NCBI GenBank assembly: GCA_035444285.1
Contig: DAOMOK010000024.1
Location: 1-64,000, forward strand
DNA from: CAADGU01 sp035444285
GTDB taxonomy: Bacteria; Chloroflexota; Anaerolineae; Promineifilales; Promineifilaceae
Direction: 5' to 3'
DNA: 64,000 nucleotides
The position numbers and the translations under genes were made by a program. The notes under the pieces were generated by a model that was not told the origin of the DNA, made no database searches, and saw only the letters and a list, made by a program, of their open reading frames with translations. How positions within the stretch are numbered: the stretch's first letter is position 1; each line of letters starts with the position of its first letter. Below, in pieces: positions 19,438 to 28,372 of the stretch.

Positions 19438-20256
19438 CTAATACATACTATTAAACTGTGACTGAATCATATCTCGTTCTACTTCTTTGCGAGCGATTTT
19501 ACGTTGGGTTTCGGTGGCCATTTCGGCCAGCAAATCACGCCCCTGCTGGCGGGCAAACCGTACTTCTAAGGCTAATTCAACCATTGGCCGATTGTGGAAA
19601 TTGCGCAGGGCATCTTGCACCCGGTAAAGATGGCGGCGACGGTTTTCTAATTCCTGGGCGAGGGCTTGTATGAGGTCATCTTCGGTTTGGGAAATAGGCA
19701 CGGCCGTACCACCCACCATCTGCCCCATCCCCGCCTGGGCCACACCCTCCTTCTCCTCCGCCAACGCCATCATCTCTACCAGGCTACCCGCCTTGTAGGC
19801 ATCGTTAATCGCCATCATTTTGGCCGTGCGCAAAACACGGTCCGCCTCATCCAGCGCCAGGTCGGGGTGGTAGCGGCGGGCCAGATCGCGGTATAACTTT
19901 TTCAATTTGGCGGCTGTCAGCGGCGGTGGCTTGGGCGGTTGTTTTTTGGCTTCTTCTTGGCGGGGAATGTTCCAGGTAGCGTTGTACTGGTCTTCCACCG
20001 TGCGGTACCCCTCCCCAAATGTCTGTTCGGTACGCAAGATTTTGATTTGCTGTAAATAGGCGTTGACTTCCTCTTCCAGGCGCATCAACTGTTCCAGCAA
20101 ATAGCCAACGGTGGCTTCAAATTCATATTCAAAGGTGCGCAAATCCTCTTCCAGGCGCACCAATTCCCCCTCGGCATTGTCAATTTCTGCCTCTACCTGG
20201 TGCAGTTGGCCGCGCAACCGGTTGATTTGTTGGGAGGAGGAATCTTGCCCAGTCAT
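19438..20256 (-). CDS. J-domain protein with N-terminal coiled coil
   Basis: 272 residues. The first roughly 90 residues are heptad-rich coiled coil (INRLRGQLHQVEAEIDNAEG onward). A J domain with the key YHPDLA (HPD) motif lies about 116-165, so it should stimulate an Hsp70 ATPase. The C-terminal part is again helical. It lacks the Gly/Phe and zinc regions of classic DnaJ. It lies 54 bp downstream of htpG on the same strand, separated by a hairpin, suggesting a chaperone cluster. Confidence 0.8.
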   Translation of the reverse strand: MTGQDSSSQQINRLRGQLHQVEAEIDNAEGELVRLEEDLRTFEYEFEATVGYLLEQLMRLEEEVNAYLQQIKILRTEQTFGEGYRTVEDQYNATWNIPRQEEAKKQPPKPPPLTAAKLKKLYRDLARRYHPDLALDEADRVLRTAKMMAINDAYKAGSLVEMMALAEEKEGVAQAGMGQMVGGTAVPISQTEDDLIQALAQELENRRRHLYRVQDALRNFHNRPMVELALEVRFARQQGRDLLAEMATETQRKIARKEVERDMIQSQFNSMY

Positions 20257-20265
20257 GTAGATACA

Positions 20266-20304
20266 CCTGCTTGTGGGAGATGCTAACCATCACCCACAAG
20301 CAGG
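20266..20304 (-). terminator. Hairpin between htpG and the J-domain gene
   Basis: Arms CCTGCTTGTGGG (20266-20277) and CCCACAAGCAGG (20293-20304) flank a 15-nt loop. Without a U tract it may be a partial terminator or attenuator that lowers expression of the J-domain gene relative to htpG. Confidence 0.6.
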
Positions 20305-20310
20305 CATAGT

Positions 20311-22218
20311 TTACTGCACTGCCTGGGCTGCTGCCACCTCCAAAATCGTTTGAATACGAGGCAGCATGTCCGCCGGATTGGGGTGCAAACCCTCCTGTAC
20401 CAGGGCATTGGCATAGAGCTGCTCGATGCTCATGGTCAACAGTGGCGCGTCCGGCTGTTGGCTGGCAAGTTGGGCCAGGTTGGCGATGAGGGGATGACGG
20501 CCGTTGACCTCCAAAATTTTGCGCGGCACTTCATACTCCCTATCCAGCAGCCGTTGGATGCGATGCATTTCTTTGTTTTGGGCATCTTTGGGCGAGACCA
20601 GGCGTACCGGACTGTCCTTCAGCACTTTGGAAACGCGCACTTCCGTCACCCGCTCGCCCAGCGTGGTGACACAGACACCGATGAAACGGTTCAAATCTGG
20701 CTCAGCGATGGCCGCCGGCTCGTCTGTATCTGCTTCGGCGACGGCCGTGTCCGGCAGTTCCATATCCGCTTCATCCACATTCTTAAACGGTTTGCCTTTA
20801 TACTCGCCCAGCATGGGGCTGATGAGCGCATCGAGCGGGTCAACCCAGTACAGCACTTCCAGGTCTCGCGCCTTGAAGGGGTCTAAGTGGGGGCTGTGGG
20901 CGGCAGCAACGGCCGTGTCTGCCAGCACAAAATAAATCGCCTCTTGCGTTTCCGGCATCCGCGCCACATACTCATCCAACGAAATCAATTGGCCGTCCGA
21001 TTTTGACGATTGGTAACGGTACAGCGGCAGCACCTCTTCTTTGGCTGCCGGATCAATGGCTACCGCCTCCTTAAAGGCGCGGCCAAATTCGCCCCAAAAC
21101 TGCTCATACTTCGCCGCATCATCCTGCCCCATCTTTTTCAGGTCACGCAGCAGTCGCCCGCGAATCGTTTTGCCCAACTGGGCCATCAGGCGGTTATTTT
21201 GCACCGTTTCCCGGCTCACGTTTAGCGGCAAATCTTCGGAATCCACCACGCCATCCACAAATTGCAGCCAGGCGGGTAACAGATCGGTGCAATACTCCTG
21301 AATCAGCACATTGTGAGAATAGAGCATCACCCCCGGCTCTTTGCGTGAGGCCAGAATGCCCGGCTCCCGCTTGCCAGGCACAAACAGCAGCGCATTGACA
21401 CTGACGGGCACATCCGTCGCAAAATGCACCGTCAACAGCGGCTCTTCAAACTCCATCGTCATCTGGCGGTAAAAGTCCCGGTAAGCGTCCGGTTGAATGT
21501 CCGACGGCCGTTGCCGCCATAACGACGTTTGCTGATTCGCCTGCCCCTCCGGCCCCTCACCCACATAAATTGGATAGCGCACAAAATCCGAGTGTTTCTT
21601 CACAATCTGCTTCAGCTTCCACTCGTTAGCAAACTCCACTGCATCCGAGCGCAGCGTGATGTGAATTTCCGTGCCTCGATCTTCCTTCTCCGCCGCTTCT
21701 ACTCGAAACGCATCGCTGCCGTCACACACCCAGGCCGCTGCTTTGGCCCGCTTCTTATAGCTACGCGAAACAACGCGCACCTCTTCCGCCACCATGAAGA
21801 CGGAGTAAAAGCCTACGCCAAACTGCCCAATCAGATCATTGGCGTCAAATGTTTCCCCCTCACCCACTTTGGTCAAAAATTCCCGCGCCCCCGATTGGGC
21901 AATGGTGCCCAGATTTTGCACCAGTTCATCTTTGGTCATGCCAATGCCGCTGTCCCGAATGATGATCTTCTTCGGTTCATCCTCGGCCACTTCAGGCACG
22001 TCAATATGCACCGCCAGTTCTGCATCTGGGTCCAACACATCATGGTTGGTCAGCATTTCAAACTGCATCCGGGTCATGGCGTCTGAGGCGTTGGAGACCA
22101 GTTCACGCAGGAAAATCTCCCGATCCTGGTACAGTGAATGCACCAGGATGTGCAGCACTTGTTTGATCTCGGCTTTGAAATGGTAGGCATCAGCTGTGGT
22201 TTGTTCTTCTGTACTCAT
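20311..22218 (-). CDS. htpG: Chaperone protein HtpG (Hsp90)
   Basis: 635 residues, normal length. A cytosolic ATP-dependent chaperone. The N-terminal GHKL ATPase domain has the conserved FLRELVSNASDA, the ATP-contact IRDSGIGMT and the lid block GQFGVGFYSVFMVAEEV. The middle and C-terminal domains follow, with LPLNVSRE near the middle. It is probably made under stress, but no heat-shock element such as CIRCE is seen upstream. Confidence 0.95.
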   Translation of the reverse strand: MSTEEQTTADAYHFKAEIKQVLHILVHSLYQDREIFLRELVSNASDAMTRMQFEMLTNHDVLDPDAELAVHIDVPEVAEDEPKKIIIRDSGIGMTKDELVQNLGTIAQSGAREFLTKVGEGETFDANDLIGQFGVGFYSVFMVAEEVRVVSRSYKKRAKAAAWVCDGSDAFRVEAAEKEDRGTEIHITLRSDAVEFANEWKLKQIVKKHSDFVRYPIYVGEGPEGQANQQTSLWRQRPSDIQPDAYRDFYRQMTMEFEEPLLTVHFATDVPVSVNALLFVPGKREPGILASRKEPGVMLYSHNVLIQEYCTDLLPAWLQFVDGVVDSEDLPLNVSRETVQNNRLMAQLGKTIRGRLLRDLKKMGQDDAAKYEQFWGEFGRAFKEAVAIDPAAKEEVLPLYRYQSSKSDGQLISLDEYVARMPETQEAIYFVLADTAVAAAHSPHLDPFKARDLEVLYWVDPLDALISPMLGEYKGKPFKNVDEADMELPDTAVAEADTDEPAAIAEPDLNRFIGVCVTTLGERVTEVRVSKVLKDSPVRLVSPKDAQNKEMHRIQRLLDREYEVPRKILEVNGRHPLIANLAQLASQQPDAPLLTMSIEQLYANALVQEGLHPNPADMLPRIQTILEVAAAQAVQ

Positions 22219-22409
22219 TTGTCTTCCCTCTCTTCAGATTGATGATGAATTATCTCTATTTTCCCGCAAACGGGTTGTTTGGGAAAATCACGGCCGTGAT
22301 CATACCTTCCTCGTGTTAGCATTTTGTTAGCGTTTCAGATATAAAATCCGCCGGCTTGACCAACAACGTATGCCGGGGCTTGGGGGGCATAATACGGAGA
22401 GTCTTGTTG

Positions 22410-23699
22410 ATGAACAATCACTATGACGTCATCATTGTCGGTGGACGGATTGCCGGGTCTAGTCTGGCAATGCGCCTGGCCCAACAAAATCTGAAGGTGT
22501 TGCTGATAGATCGAGCTACCTTTCCCAGTTGGCCGGCCGTGCCTAGCAGCCCTCTCATTTACCCGAGCGCCATGCGTTTGTTAGAAGAGTTGGGTTTTGC
22601 CGAAGAAGACTATGCCTATCCCGAAGCCAAAGTGACCCATTTTATTCTGGATATGATGGGCAAGTTCCAGGCCATTTTCCCCACTGAGTTGATGCAATTG
22701 GATCGGAATTACATCTATGGCATAGACCGCCACAAACTCGATACAGCTTTGTGGCAGCGGGCGGCCAGTCTACCCCTGGTGACAGCGCGGGACAATTTTG
22801 CCATGACGGACGTGGTGAAAGATGGGGACGGCCGTGTCACCGGCATCGTCGGTCGGATAGGCGAACGGGCCGAGAAACGGTTTCAGGCCAAACTGGTGGT
22901 GGGAGCGGATGGGCGCTTTAGTCTGGCGGCGAAAAAATTTGGGTCACGGCCGTTTGCCGAACTGAATGACTTCCCCAGCGCTTCCTTTCACGCCGAGTGG
23001 GAAGATGTGGCCGACTACTCGGATACCTACCCCAATCCGGCCGTTTTATTCCAGCTTGGCAACGGTTATTCCCTACTTTGCATTCCCATTGCCAGACATA
23101 AATATATTATCGCCAACTACTTGCGCACAGCAGACGTCAACGCCGGTGGCAAAAAAGCAGAAGAGAATTACCTGGAAAACGTGCAAAAAGTACCCCGCTT
23201 GCGGGAGCAGCTCAAAAACGCGCGCCGCGTGACGCCGGTCGTTGGCGTGCGGCGCATTGACAATGGCTACCGCCAGGCCTACGGCGATGGCTGGGCGTTG
23301 GTCGGGGATGCCTTTCACTACGAATCCCCCCTGGATGGGCAGGGCATGTACAATGCCCTGCTGGCCTCGCAATTTTTAGCCGAAGCTATCGCCGAGTGGC
23401 AATCTGGTAAACGGTGGCTGGAGGCTGGTGCGTTCTATCAACAACGTTTCTACGACAGTAGTATTGCCATGCTCAAGCAAACGGTAAAACGCATCCAGCA
23501 AGAGTTATATACAAACCCACCGCCTTTTGTGGTCAATACGCTTATTCGCTGGATGCTGACAGACCCGGCGTACCAACAACAATTTCTGCGCTATCTCAGC
23601 CGGGCCATTGACCCCACGACCTTTTCATTTGGTCCTACACCAGGGCCAATTGTGCGCGGTTTCTGGCGTGATGTGACGGGCAAGCGACAACGGCCGTGA
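22410..23699 (+). CDS. FAD-dependent oxidoreductase of the geranylgeranyl reductase/PHBH type
   Basis: 429 residues from MNNHYDVIIVGG. An N-terminal Rossmann FAD motif (VIIVGGRIAGSSLA, with Arg in place of a Gly), then the conserved VVGADGRFS and the second FAD block LVGDAFHYESPLDGQGM. The DG/GD pattern is typical of the p-hydroxybenzoate hydroxylase fold, which includes geranylgeranyl reductases and aromatic monooxygenases. The substrate is unknown. An upstream ATG at 22356 would add 18 non-conserved residues; GGAGA before 22410 supports the shorter form. The stop codon lies at the start of a GTGATGC array. Confidence 0.8.
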   Translation: MNNHYDVIIVGGRIAGSSLAMRLAQQNLKVLLIDRATFPSWPAVPSSPLIYPSAMRLLEELGFAEEDYAYPEAKVTHFILDMMGKFQAIFPTELMQLDRNYIYGIDRHKLDTALWQRAASLPLVTARDNFAMTDVVKDGDGRVTGIVGRIGERAEKRFQAKLVVGADGRFSLAAKKFGSRPFAELNDFPSASFHAEWEDVADYSDTYPNPAVLFQLGNGYSLLCIPIARHKYIIANYLRTADVNAGGKKAEENYLENVQKVPRLREQLKNARRVTPVVGVRRIDNGYRQAYGDGWALVGDAFHYESPLDGQGMYNALLASQFLAEAIAEWQSGKRWLEAGAFYQQRFYDSSIAMLKQTVKRIQQELYTNPPPFVVNTLIRWMLTDPAYQQQFLRYLSRAIDPTTFSFGPTPGPIVRGFWRDVTGKRQRP

Positions 23700-23745
23700 T
23701 GCGTGATGTGTGACCCGTGACCCCTCACGCATCACGCATCACGTA
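23695..23745. repeat. Heptad repeat array (GTGATGC / ACGCATC)
   Basis: GTGATGCGTGATG on the left and CATCACGCATCAC on the right form an inverted repeat. The first TGA is the stop codon of the flavoprotein gene. Probable transcription end. Confidence 0.75.
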
Positions 23746-23792
23746 GACCCCGTAAAATCCCTAAGAACTTTCAATTGCATTTGCACACATTA

Positions 23793-23821
23793 TTGACATT
23801 TTGACCTTGATCCCATATGCT
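23793..23821 (+). promoter_or_regulatory. Promoter of the MarR gene
   Basis: TTGACA at 23793-23798 and TATGCT at 23816-23821, spacer 17 nt, close to the vegetative sigma consensus. The operator palindromes start on the last base of the -10, so repressor binding would block the polymerase. Confidence 0.7.
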
Positions 23822-23847
23822 TGATGCATCAACTATTGATGCATCAA
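23821..23847. promoter_or_regulatory. Tandem MarR operators TTGATGCATCAA
   Basis: Two perfect 12-bp palindromes, TTGATGCATCAA at 23821-23832 and again at 23836-23847, set 15 bp apart between the promoter and the MarR start codon. Such sites are typical for MarR-family dimers and imply autorepression. The 15-bp period differs from whole helical turns, so two dimers would lie on different faces. Confidence 0.8.
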
Positions 23848-23866
23848 CTAATTTGGACTTCTACCC

Positions 23867-24325
23867 TTGTTGTTAGAAAACTACGAATTGATCAAAACCG
23901 TGTATCTGCTGTTGGATGATGGCGATCAGCAATTCCTCAGCCGCCATAATCTGACACAAGCCCAATTTTATGCCCTGCTCTGGCTGGCAGAGTCCTCCAA
24001 AACGATGAGCGAGTTAAGTCAAGACATGCTCTGTGACCCCAGTAACATCACCCGCGTCGCCGGTATTTTGGAACGCAAGGGGTTGATTGCCCGGCAGCGC
24101 GACGAAACTGACCGGCGGGTGGTACGGTTACAGATCACGGCCGTCGGCCAATCCCTCATCACTCAACTCCACCAGACCCACGAAGCTTACACCCGTGAAC
24201 GCATCAACACCTTATCCGAGCAAGAACAAACCGATTTGTTCAGCCTGCTGGACAAACTAAGCGATGGCCTGCGTCAGCAGCTTTTGCAGCAGCCATCTTT
24301 GCAGCCAACCCCTCCCACCTCGTAA
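23867..24325 (+). CDS. MarR-family transcriptional regulator
   Basis: 152 residues, TTG start (or the next TTG at 23870). The winged helix is visible: LTQAQFYALLWLAESSKTMSELSQDMLCDPSNITRVAGILERKGLIARQRDETDRRVVRLQITAVGQ. A dimer would bind the two palindromes just upstream and repress its own gene; the ligand is unknown. A rho-independent terminator follows the stop codon, so the amylase gene downstream is probably transcribed from its own promoter. Confidence 0.88.
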   Translation: MLLENYELIKTVYLLLDDGDQQFLSRHNLTQAQFYALLWLAESSKTMSELSQDMLCDPSNITRVAGILERKGLIARQRDETDRRVVRLQITAVGQSLITQLHQTHEAYTRERINTLSEQEQTDLFSLLDKLSDGLRQQLLQQPSLQPTPPTS

Positions 24326-24327
24326 GC

Positions 24328-24356
24328 AAAGGAGCATGTCTTGCACACGCTCCTTT
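24328..24356 (+). terminator. Terminator of the MarR gene
   Basis: Arms AAAGGAGC (24328-24335) and GCTCCTTT (24349-24356), 13-nt loop, with a T run reaching 24359. Rho-independent terminator immediately after the MarR stop codon. Confidence 0.8.
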
Positions 24357-24400
24357 TTTATTTTTAATCCTTTTCTTTGAAGTTTCATAAGGAGAAAGAT

Positions 24401-26623
24401 ATGAAAACGAGAACCCGCATTTTGCTCTTGCTGGCGTTACTGCTGGCGCTGCTGGCCCCCATGGCCGTTTCCGTCCCCCAAACGGAAGCCGGTACCGTCA
24501 CCACCGACGCCTCGTACAAAAGCGATGTCTGTTACCAGATCATCACCGACCGCTTTTACGACGGCAACAGCGGCAACAACAACCCGGCCCAAAGCGCCGG
24601 CCTGTATGACGCCAGCAAATCGAACTGGAAGCTGTATTGGGGTGGCGACTGGGCCGGCATCCAGGCCAAGATGAGCTATTTGAAGGATATGGGCGTCACG
24701 GCGATCTGGATTTCGCCGCCGGTAGATAATATCAACGTCGCCGCCGTTTACGGCGGCGTACCCAATGCCGGTTATCACGGCTATTGGGCGCGGGACTTCA
24801 AAACGCCAGAAGAGCATTTTGGCACCTGGACTGATTTCCAAAATCTGGTCAATGCCGCCCATGCCAACGGCATCAAGGTGGTGGTAGATTGGGCGCCCAA
24901 CCATACCAGCCCGGCCGACGTGAACAACCCCAGTTTTGCCGAAGATGGTGCGCTCTACAACGCCGGTACCTACGTGGCCCGGTACAGCAATGACCCCAAT
25001 GGCTACTTCCATCACAACGGCGGCATCACCAATTGGGATGATCGCTACGAAGCGCAATATCTGAATCTGGCCGACCTGGCCGATTTCGAGCAAACCAATT
25101 CTTATGTCAACCAATACATGCAGGATGCGCTGGCGCTGTGGCTGGCGAAGGACATTGACGGCCTGCGCATTGACGCCGTCAAACACATGACCTCTGGGTG
25201 GCAGCGGGCCTATAACGACGATATTTTGCATGACAAAGACCTGTATATTTTTGGCGAATGGTATCTGGGCAGCACCAGTGACCCGTTGTACCGGGACAAT
25301 GTGCGTTTTAGTGATGACAGCGGCACGGCCGTGCTCGACTTCTACCTCAACCATGCCATCCGCGATACCTTTGGTTACGGTCAACCCATGAGTACGCTAG
25401 ACAGCGCCATCAACCAGACCAACGCCGACTATAAATACAAAGAAAATCTGGTCACATTTATAGACAACCACGACATGTCCCGCTTCCTCAGCATCAACAA
25501 CAACAATAACCAGCTCCACCTGGCGCTGGCCTTTTTGCTGACGGTGCGCGGCACCCCCTGCATCTACTACGGCACCGAGCAATACCTGTTCAACAACACC
25601 AATGGCGGCGGCGACCCGTACAATCGCCCCATGATGAACAGTTGGAACCAATCCACCACCGCCTACCAGGTCATCAACAAACTATCCGCGCTTAAACAAA
25701 GCCAGCCGGCGCTGCAATTTGGCAGCCACCAGCAGCGCTGGATCAACAACGATGTCTATATCTACGAGCGTAAGTTTTATGATGACGTGGTGCTGGTCGC
25801 CATCAACAAGGGCAATAGCTGGCAGACCATCAGCGGTTTGTATACCGCTCTACCGGCGGGCACGTACAGCGACCAACTGAACGGGCTGGTGGGCGGTCAC
25901 AACATTACCGTAAACAGCGGCAGCGGCGGCAATAACCCCATTGGCACCTGGTCGTTAGGACCGGGGCGAGCCATGGTCTGGTCATACAATGCGGCCGATC
26001 CCGGTTCGCCACAATTAGGCGCCGTCTCCCCCACCCTCACCCGCGCCGGGCACAAAGTGACGTTGGAAGGGCAAGGTTTTGGCGCACCCAACGCCAACAA
26101 TAAGGTGTACTTTGTCAACGGCGGCAGCCAGTATCAGGCCAGCATCATCTCCTGGACGACCAACCAGATTGTGGCTACCGTGCCCGCCGGTGTGCCCGCC
26201 GGGCTGCGCCAGGTGAAGGTGGTGCGCGGGGCCAGCAGCAGCAATTTGTATGATGTACAGGTGCTGACTAACCAGCAAGTGCCGGTGACGTTCCAGGTGA
26301 ACAGCGCTACCACTAACTGGGGCGACCAGGTGTATCTGACGGGCAGCGTCTATGAACTGTCCAATTGGTCTACGACGACGGTGACGGGCACGAATCTGCC
26401 AAAATTTGGCGGGCCGGTTGGCCCGGCGGTGACGACTACAGGCTTTTACCCCAGTTGGAAAGTGACGGCGAGTGTGCCCTGCGGCACAACGGTGCAGTTC
26501 AAGTTCCTGAAAATTTCTGGCAGCGGCGGTGTCACCTGGGAAGGCGGCAGCAACCACAGCTACACCACCCCGGCCTGCGGCTCACCCGCGCCGGGCAATG
26601 TGACGGTGAATTGGCAAAATTGA
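24401..26623 (+). CDS. Secreted cyclodextrin glucanotransferase/maltogenic amylase-type GH13 enzyme
   Basis: 740 residues. Signal peptide (MKTRTRILLLLALLLALLAP). The GH13 barrel has Asp258 (DGLRIDAVKH, nucleophile), Glu286 (IFGEWYLG, acid/base) and Asp358 (FIDNHDMSR). Then come a beta domain C, an IPT/TIG-type domain D (SPTLTRAGHKVTLEGQGFG) and a CBM20-type starch-binding domain E (VTFQVNSATTNWGDQVYLTG). The A-B-C-D-E order is that of CGTases and maltogenic alpha-amylases; which product forms cannot be read from sequence alone. AAGGAGAA lies seven bases before ATG. A U-tailed terminator follows. Confidence 0.9.
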   Translation: MKTRTRILLLLALLLALLAPMAVSVPQTEAGTVTTDASYKSDVCYQIITDRFYDGNSGNNNPAQSAGLYDASKSNWKLYWGGDWAGIQAKMSYLKDMGVTAIWISPPVDNINVAAVYGGVPNAGYHGYWARDFKTPEEHFGTWTDFQNLVNAAHANGIKVVVDWAPNHTSPADVNNPSFAEDGALYNAGTYVARYSNDPNGYFHHNGGITNWDDRYEAQYLNLADLADFEQTNSYVNQYMQDALALWLAKDIDGLRIDAVKHMTSGWQRAYNDDILHDKDLYIFGEWYLGSTSDPLYRDNVRFSDDSGTAVLDFYLNHAIRDTFGYGQPMSTLDSAINQTNADYKYKENLVTFIDNHDMSRFLSINNNNNQLHLALAFLLTVRGTPCIYYGTEQYLFNNTNGGGDPYNRPMMNSWNQSTTAYQVINKLSALKQSQPALQFGSHQQRWINNDVYIYERKFYDDVVLVAINKGNSWQTISGLYTALPAGTYSDQLNGLVGGHNITVNSGSGGNNPIGTWSLGPGRAMVWSYNAADPGSPQLGAVSPTLTRAGHKVTLEGQGFGAPNANNKVYFVNGGSQYQASIISWTTNQIVATVPAGVPAGLRQVKVVRGASSSNLYDVQVLTNQQVPVTFQVNSATTNWGDQVYLTGSVYELSNWSTTTVTGTNLPKFGGPVGPAVTTTGFYPSWKVTASVPCGTTVQFKFLKISGSGGVTWEGGSNHSYTTPACGSPAPGNVTVNWQN

Positions 26624-26645
26624 GAGAGTAAGAGAGTAGGAGATT

Positions 26646-26683
26646 AGAGATTGGAGATTGAGAGGTCTCCAATCTCTTTTTTT
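26646..26683 (+). terminator. Terminator of the GH13 gene, of heptad type
   Basis: AGAGATTGGAGA (26646-26657) and TCTCCAATCTCT (26666-26677) with a T run to 26683: a true rho-independent terminator made of the GAGATTG heptad family. The flanking bases 26622-26645 hold further AGAGTAG-like units. Confidence 0.85.
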
Positions 26684-26849
26684 GTTGTGGGGCACGGCCG
26701 TACCACCCCCAGGTCGCTGCCACATAAAGTCTATGTAAAGGGTTGGTCCCACTGCTCACGGTGGGCCACTTCGGCGAGCGGTTTGCGCCGTTTCTTCCCC
26801 CGCCCGCTTATCTTATCCCTGGGGTAGCCGATGGGAAACACACTGCTCC
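26684..26849. other. Intergenic region 3' of the GH13 gene
   Basis: About 165 bp between the GH13 terminator and the end of the minus-strand F420-type gene. It contains one ACGGCCGT; no gene or other structure is seen. Confidence 0.5.
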
Positions 26850-27218
26850 TCACGCTTCAAACGTTACTTCCACCAATGGACTCCCGGCTACCAAATCCTC
26901 TACTGAATGTACCTGGCTGTGGTACCAGGCCATGACGGGCGCCGCTAAAATTTGCCGCCGTTCGTCCACATCCAGGATGGGGCGGGCATGGGCCGGTAAA
27001 TCGGCCCGCAGGGATTGTTTGAGGTGGAAGGTGAAGCGGGGCTGGACCAGGAGGTTGGCATACCAATCGCGGGGGCCAGGGGTGCCGGTGATGTAGGTAC
27101 GGCCGTTGACCCGCTTAAACCAGATTTCCACCCGCTGCGGCCGTCCACTTTTGCGGCCGATGGTGGTGATGTCAATGGTGTCGTCCCGGTTCAGGGCCTT
27201 TTCAATACGCTCATCCAT
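26850..27218 (-). CDS. Deazaflavin (F420)-dependent nitroreductase-family protein
   Basis: 122 residues from MDERIEKALNRDD (a GTG at 27239 would add seven). The core ITTIGRKSGRPQRVEIWFKRVNGRTYITGTPGPRDWYANLLVQP is that of the DUF385/DDN family, small split-barrel proteins that use coenzyme F420 or other flavins. Physiological substrate unknown. AGAGG lies six bases before the ATG. This implies that the cell makes or uses F420, but no F420 biosynthesis genes are here. Confidence 0.85.
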   Translation of the reverse strand: MDERIEKALNRDDTIDITTIGRKSGRPQRVEIWFKRVNGRTYITGTPGPRDWYANLLVQPRFTFHLKQSLRADLPAHARPILDVDERRQILAAPVMAWYHSQVHSVEDLVAGSPLVEVTFEA

Positions 27219-27255
27219 TTTTGCCTCTGCTAATGTCACTGATCCATTTTGATCG

Positions 27256-27675
27256 TTAAGTCGGCGGATGTTTGCCTATTTCTACCCACAAGGCACGGGA
27301 GCGCACTCGAAATTCGCTGTTGAGATCGAGGGCGTGGATGGTAGCACGGCCGTTGGGCGTCAATCCCTGAATGATCGTGCCATCTTCGCTCCAGGCAAAG
27401 TGTCCTGACCATTGTTGGGTGCGCGGGTTAAACAAGGAGACGATTTGATCTGTTTGGGGATCGGGGACGTGGGTCTGGCCACTTTTGGCCTCGTTGCAGA
27501 GGCGGCATGACAACCACAAGTTTTCTTCTTCATCTTTCCCACCCTGCGCTCTGGGCAAGAGATGCTCCACGGTAAGTGGGATGCCACTTACAACTTCTTG
27601 CGTCTGGCAGTAACCGCAACGGTGATTAGCGGCGACTGCCAGAACAGGGCGTAATTTGCGGATCGCCGGTTTCAC
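27256..27675 (-). CDS. HNH endonuclease family protein
   Basis: 139 residues. The HNH motif is spread over HRCGYCQ, TVEHLLPRAQGGKDEEENLWLSCRLCNEAKSG, with the metal-binding His/Asn/His and two CxxC knuckles for structural zinc. The C-terminal half is not recognised. It starts with GTG overlapping the stop codon of the gene at 27672 by four bases, so the two are translationally coupled. Confidence 0.85.
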   Translation of the reverse strand: MKPAIRKLRPVLAVAANHRCGYCQTQEVVSGIPLTVEHLLPRAQGGKDEEENLWLSCRLCNEAKSGQTHVPDPQTDQIVSLFNPRTQQWSGHFAWSEDGTIIQGLTPNGRATIHALDLNSEFRVRSRALWVEIGKHPPT

Positions 27676-28097
27676 TGCACCATGGGGAGTGAGTCGAAGG
27701 GAGGAACTGGATAACCACGTCGTTTGAGCAAAACACCCGCATAGGCTTTGCGGAACGTTAACACATCCGCTTCGCGGTGCAGTACAGCCAGTTGGGACTG
27801 CTCAGACTTTGTCAGGCGGCTTTCTTTCTTCTTTTCCAGGAGCGTTTCGTATTGCACCCAACGTTCAGGGTCAAAGGTGCGTTGGGACTCTTGCTGCAAC
27901 TGTTTTTCATCCATTTGCAGGAGCGGAAAAACGTCTGCCTGGTATTCAGCGGGAATATCTTTGAGCAATGGCGGTAGGCTGTGCGTCAGGCTTTGCTCCA
28001 CGATAGTTTCGATGGGCTGGTGGGACAGCCGGGCTGCCTGGTGAAGCTGCCGCATCATTGCCTCTGATAAGTGGATGGTGATTGTCTGAGTGGTCAT
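27672..28097 (-). CDS. Ribbon-helix-helix-like protein paired with an HNH nuclease
   Basis: 141 residues. The N-terminus TITIHLSEAMMRQLHQAARLSHQPIETIVEQ resembles a ribbon-helix-helix DNA-binding or antitoxin domain. The rest is helical and charged (QLQQESQRTFDPERWVQYETLLEKKKESRLTKSEQSQL) with no known domain. It is coupled to the HNH gene. The pair could be a toxin-antitoxin-like or DNA-processing unit, but this is not shown by the sequence. Confidence 0.6.
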   Translation of the reverse strand: MTTQTITIHLSEAMMRQLHQAARLSHQPIETIVEQSLTHSLPPLLKDIPAEYQADVFPLLQMDEKQLQQESQRTFDPERWVQYETLLEKKKESRLTKSEQSQLAVLHREADVLTFRKAYAGVLLKRRGYPVPPFDSLPMVQ

Positions 28098-28372
28098 GGG
28101 CCTGTTTCCTTCATGGGTGAATTATACAAGGAATGCTGATTTCAGGAACAGCATGCTTTGCCATGGCCGTACCCACCCGCAAATAGACAATGGAAGGTAA
28201 GAAGTGGCTGGGGATAGGGTACGGCCGTTAGCCCGACTACTGTTCTGCCATTTTTACGGTCAAAAACAGCTAAACGGCCGTGCCTGCCCGGTTAACGAAG
28301 TGGCTCGGTCAAAAACCGACCCCAGCAGAGAGTGGGGAATAGCGAATTTTCAAGCCGCTCACTGCTTACCAC
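28098..28372. other. Intergenic region upstream of the RHH/HNH pair
   Basis: About 275 bp, no coding signal on either strand. It contains two ACGGCCGT octamers (near 28220 and 28274) and may contain the promoter for the RHH/HNH unit. Nothing else is seen. Confidence 0.5.

Noticed and set aside
22219..22409. CIRCE-type heat-shock operator before htpG
   Set aside because: No TTAGCACTC-N9-GAGTGCTAA-like inverted repeat is present; only one ACGGCCGT and AT-rich sequence are seen.
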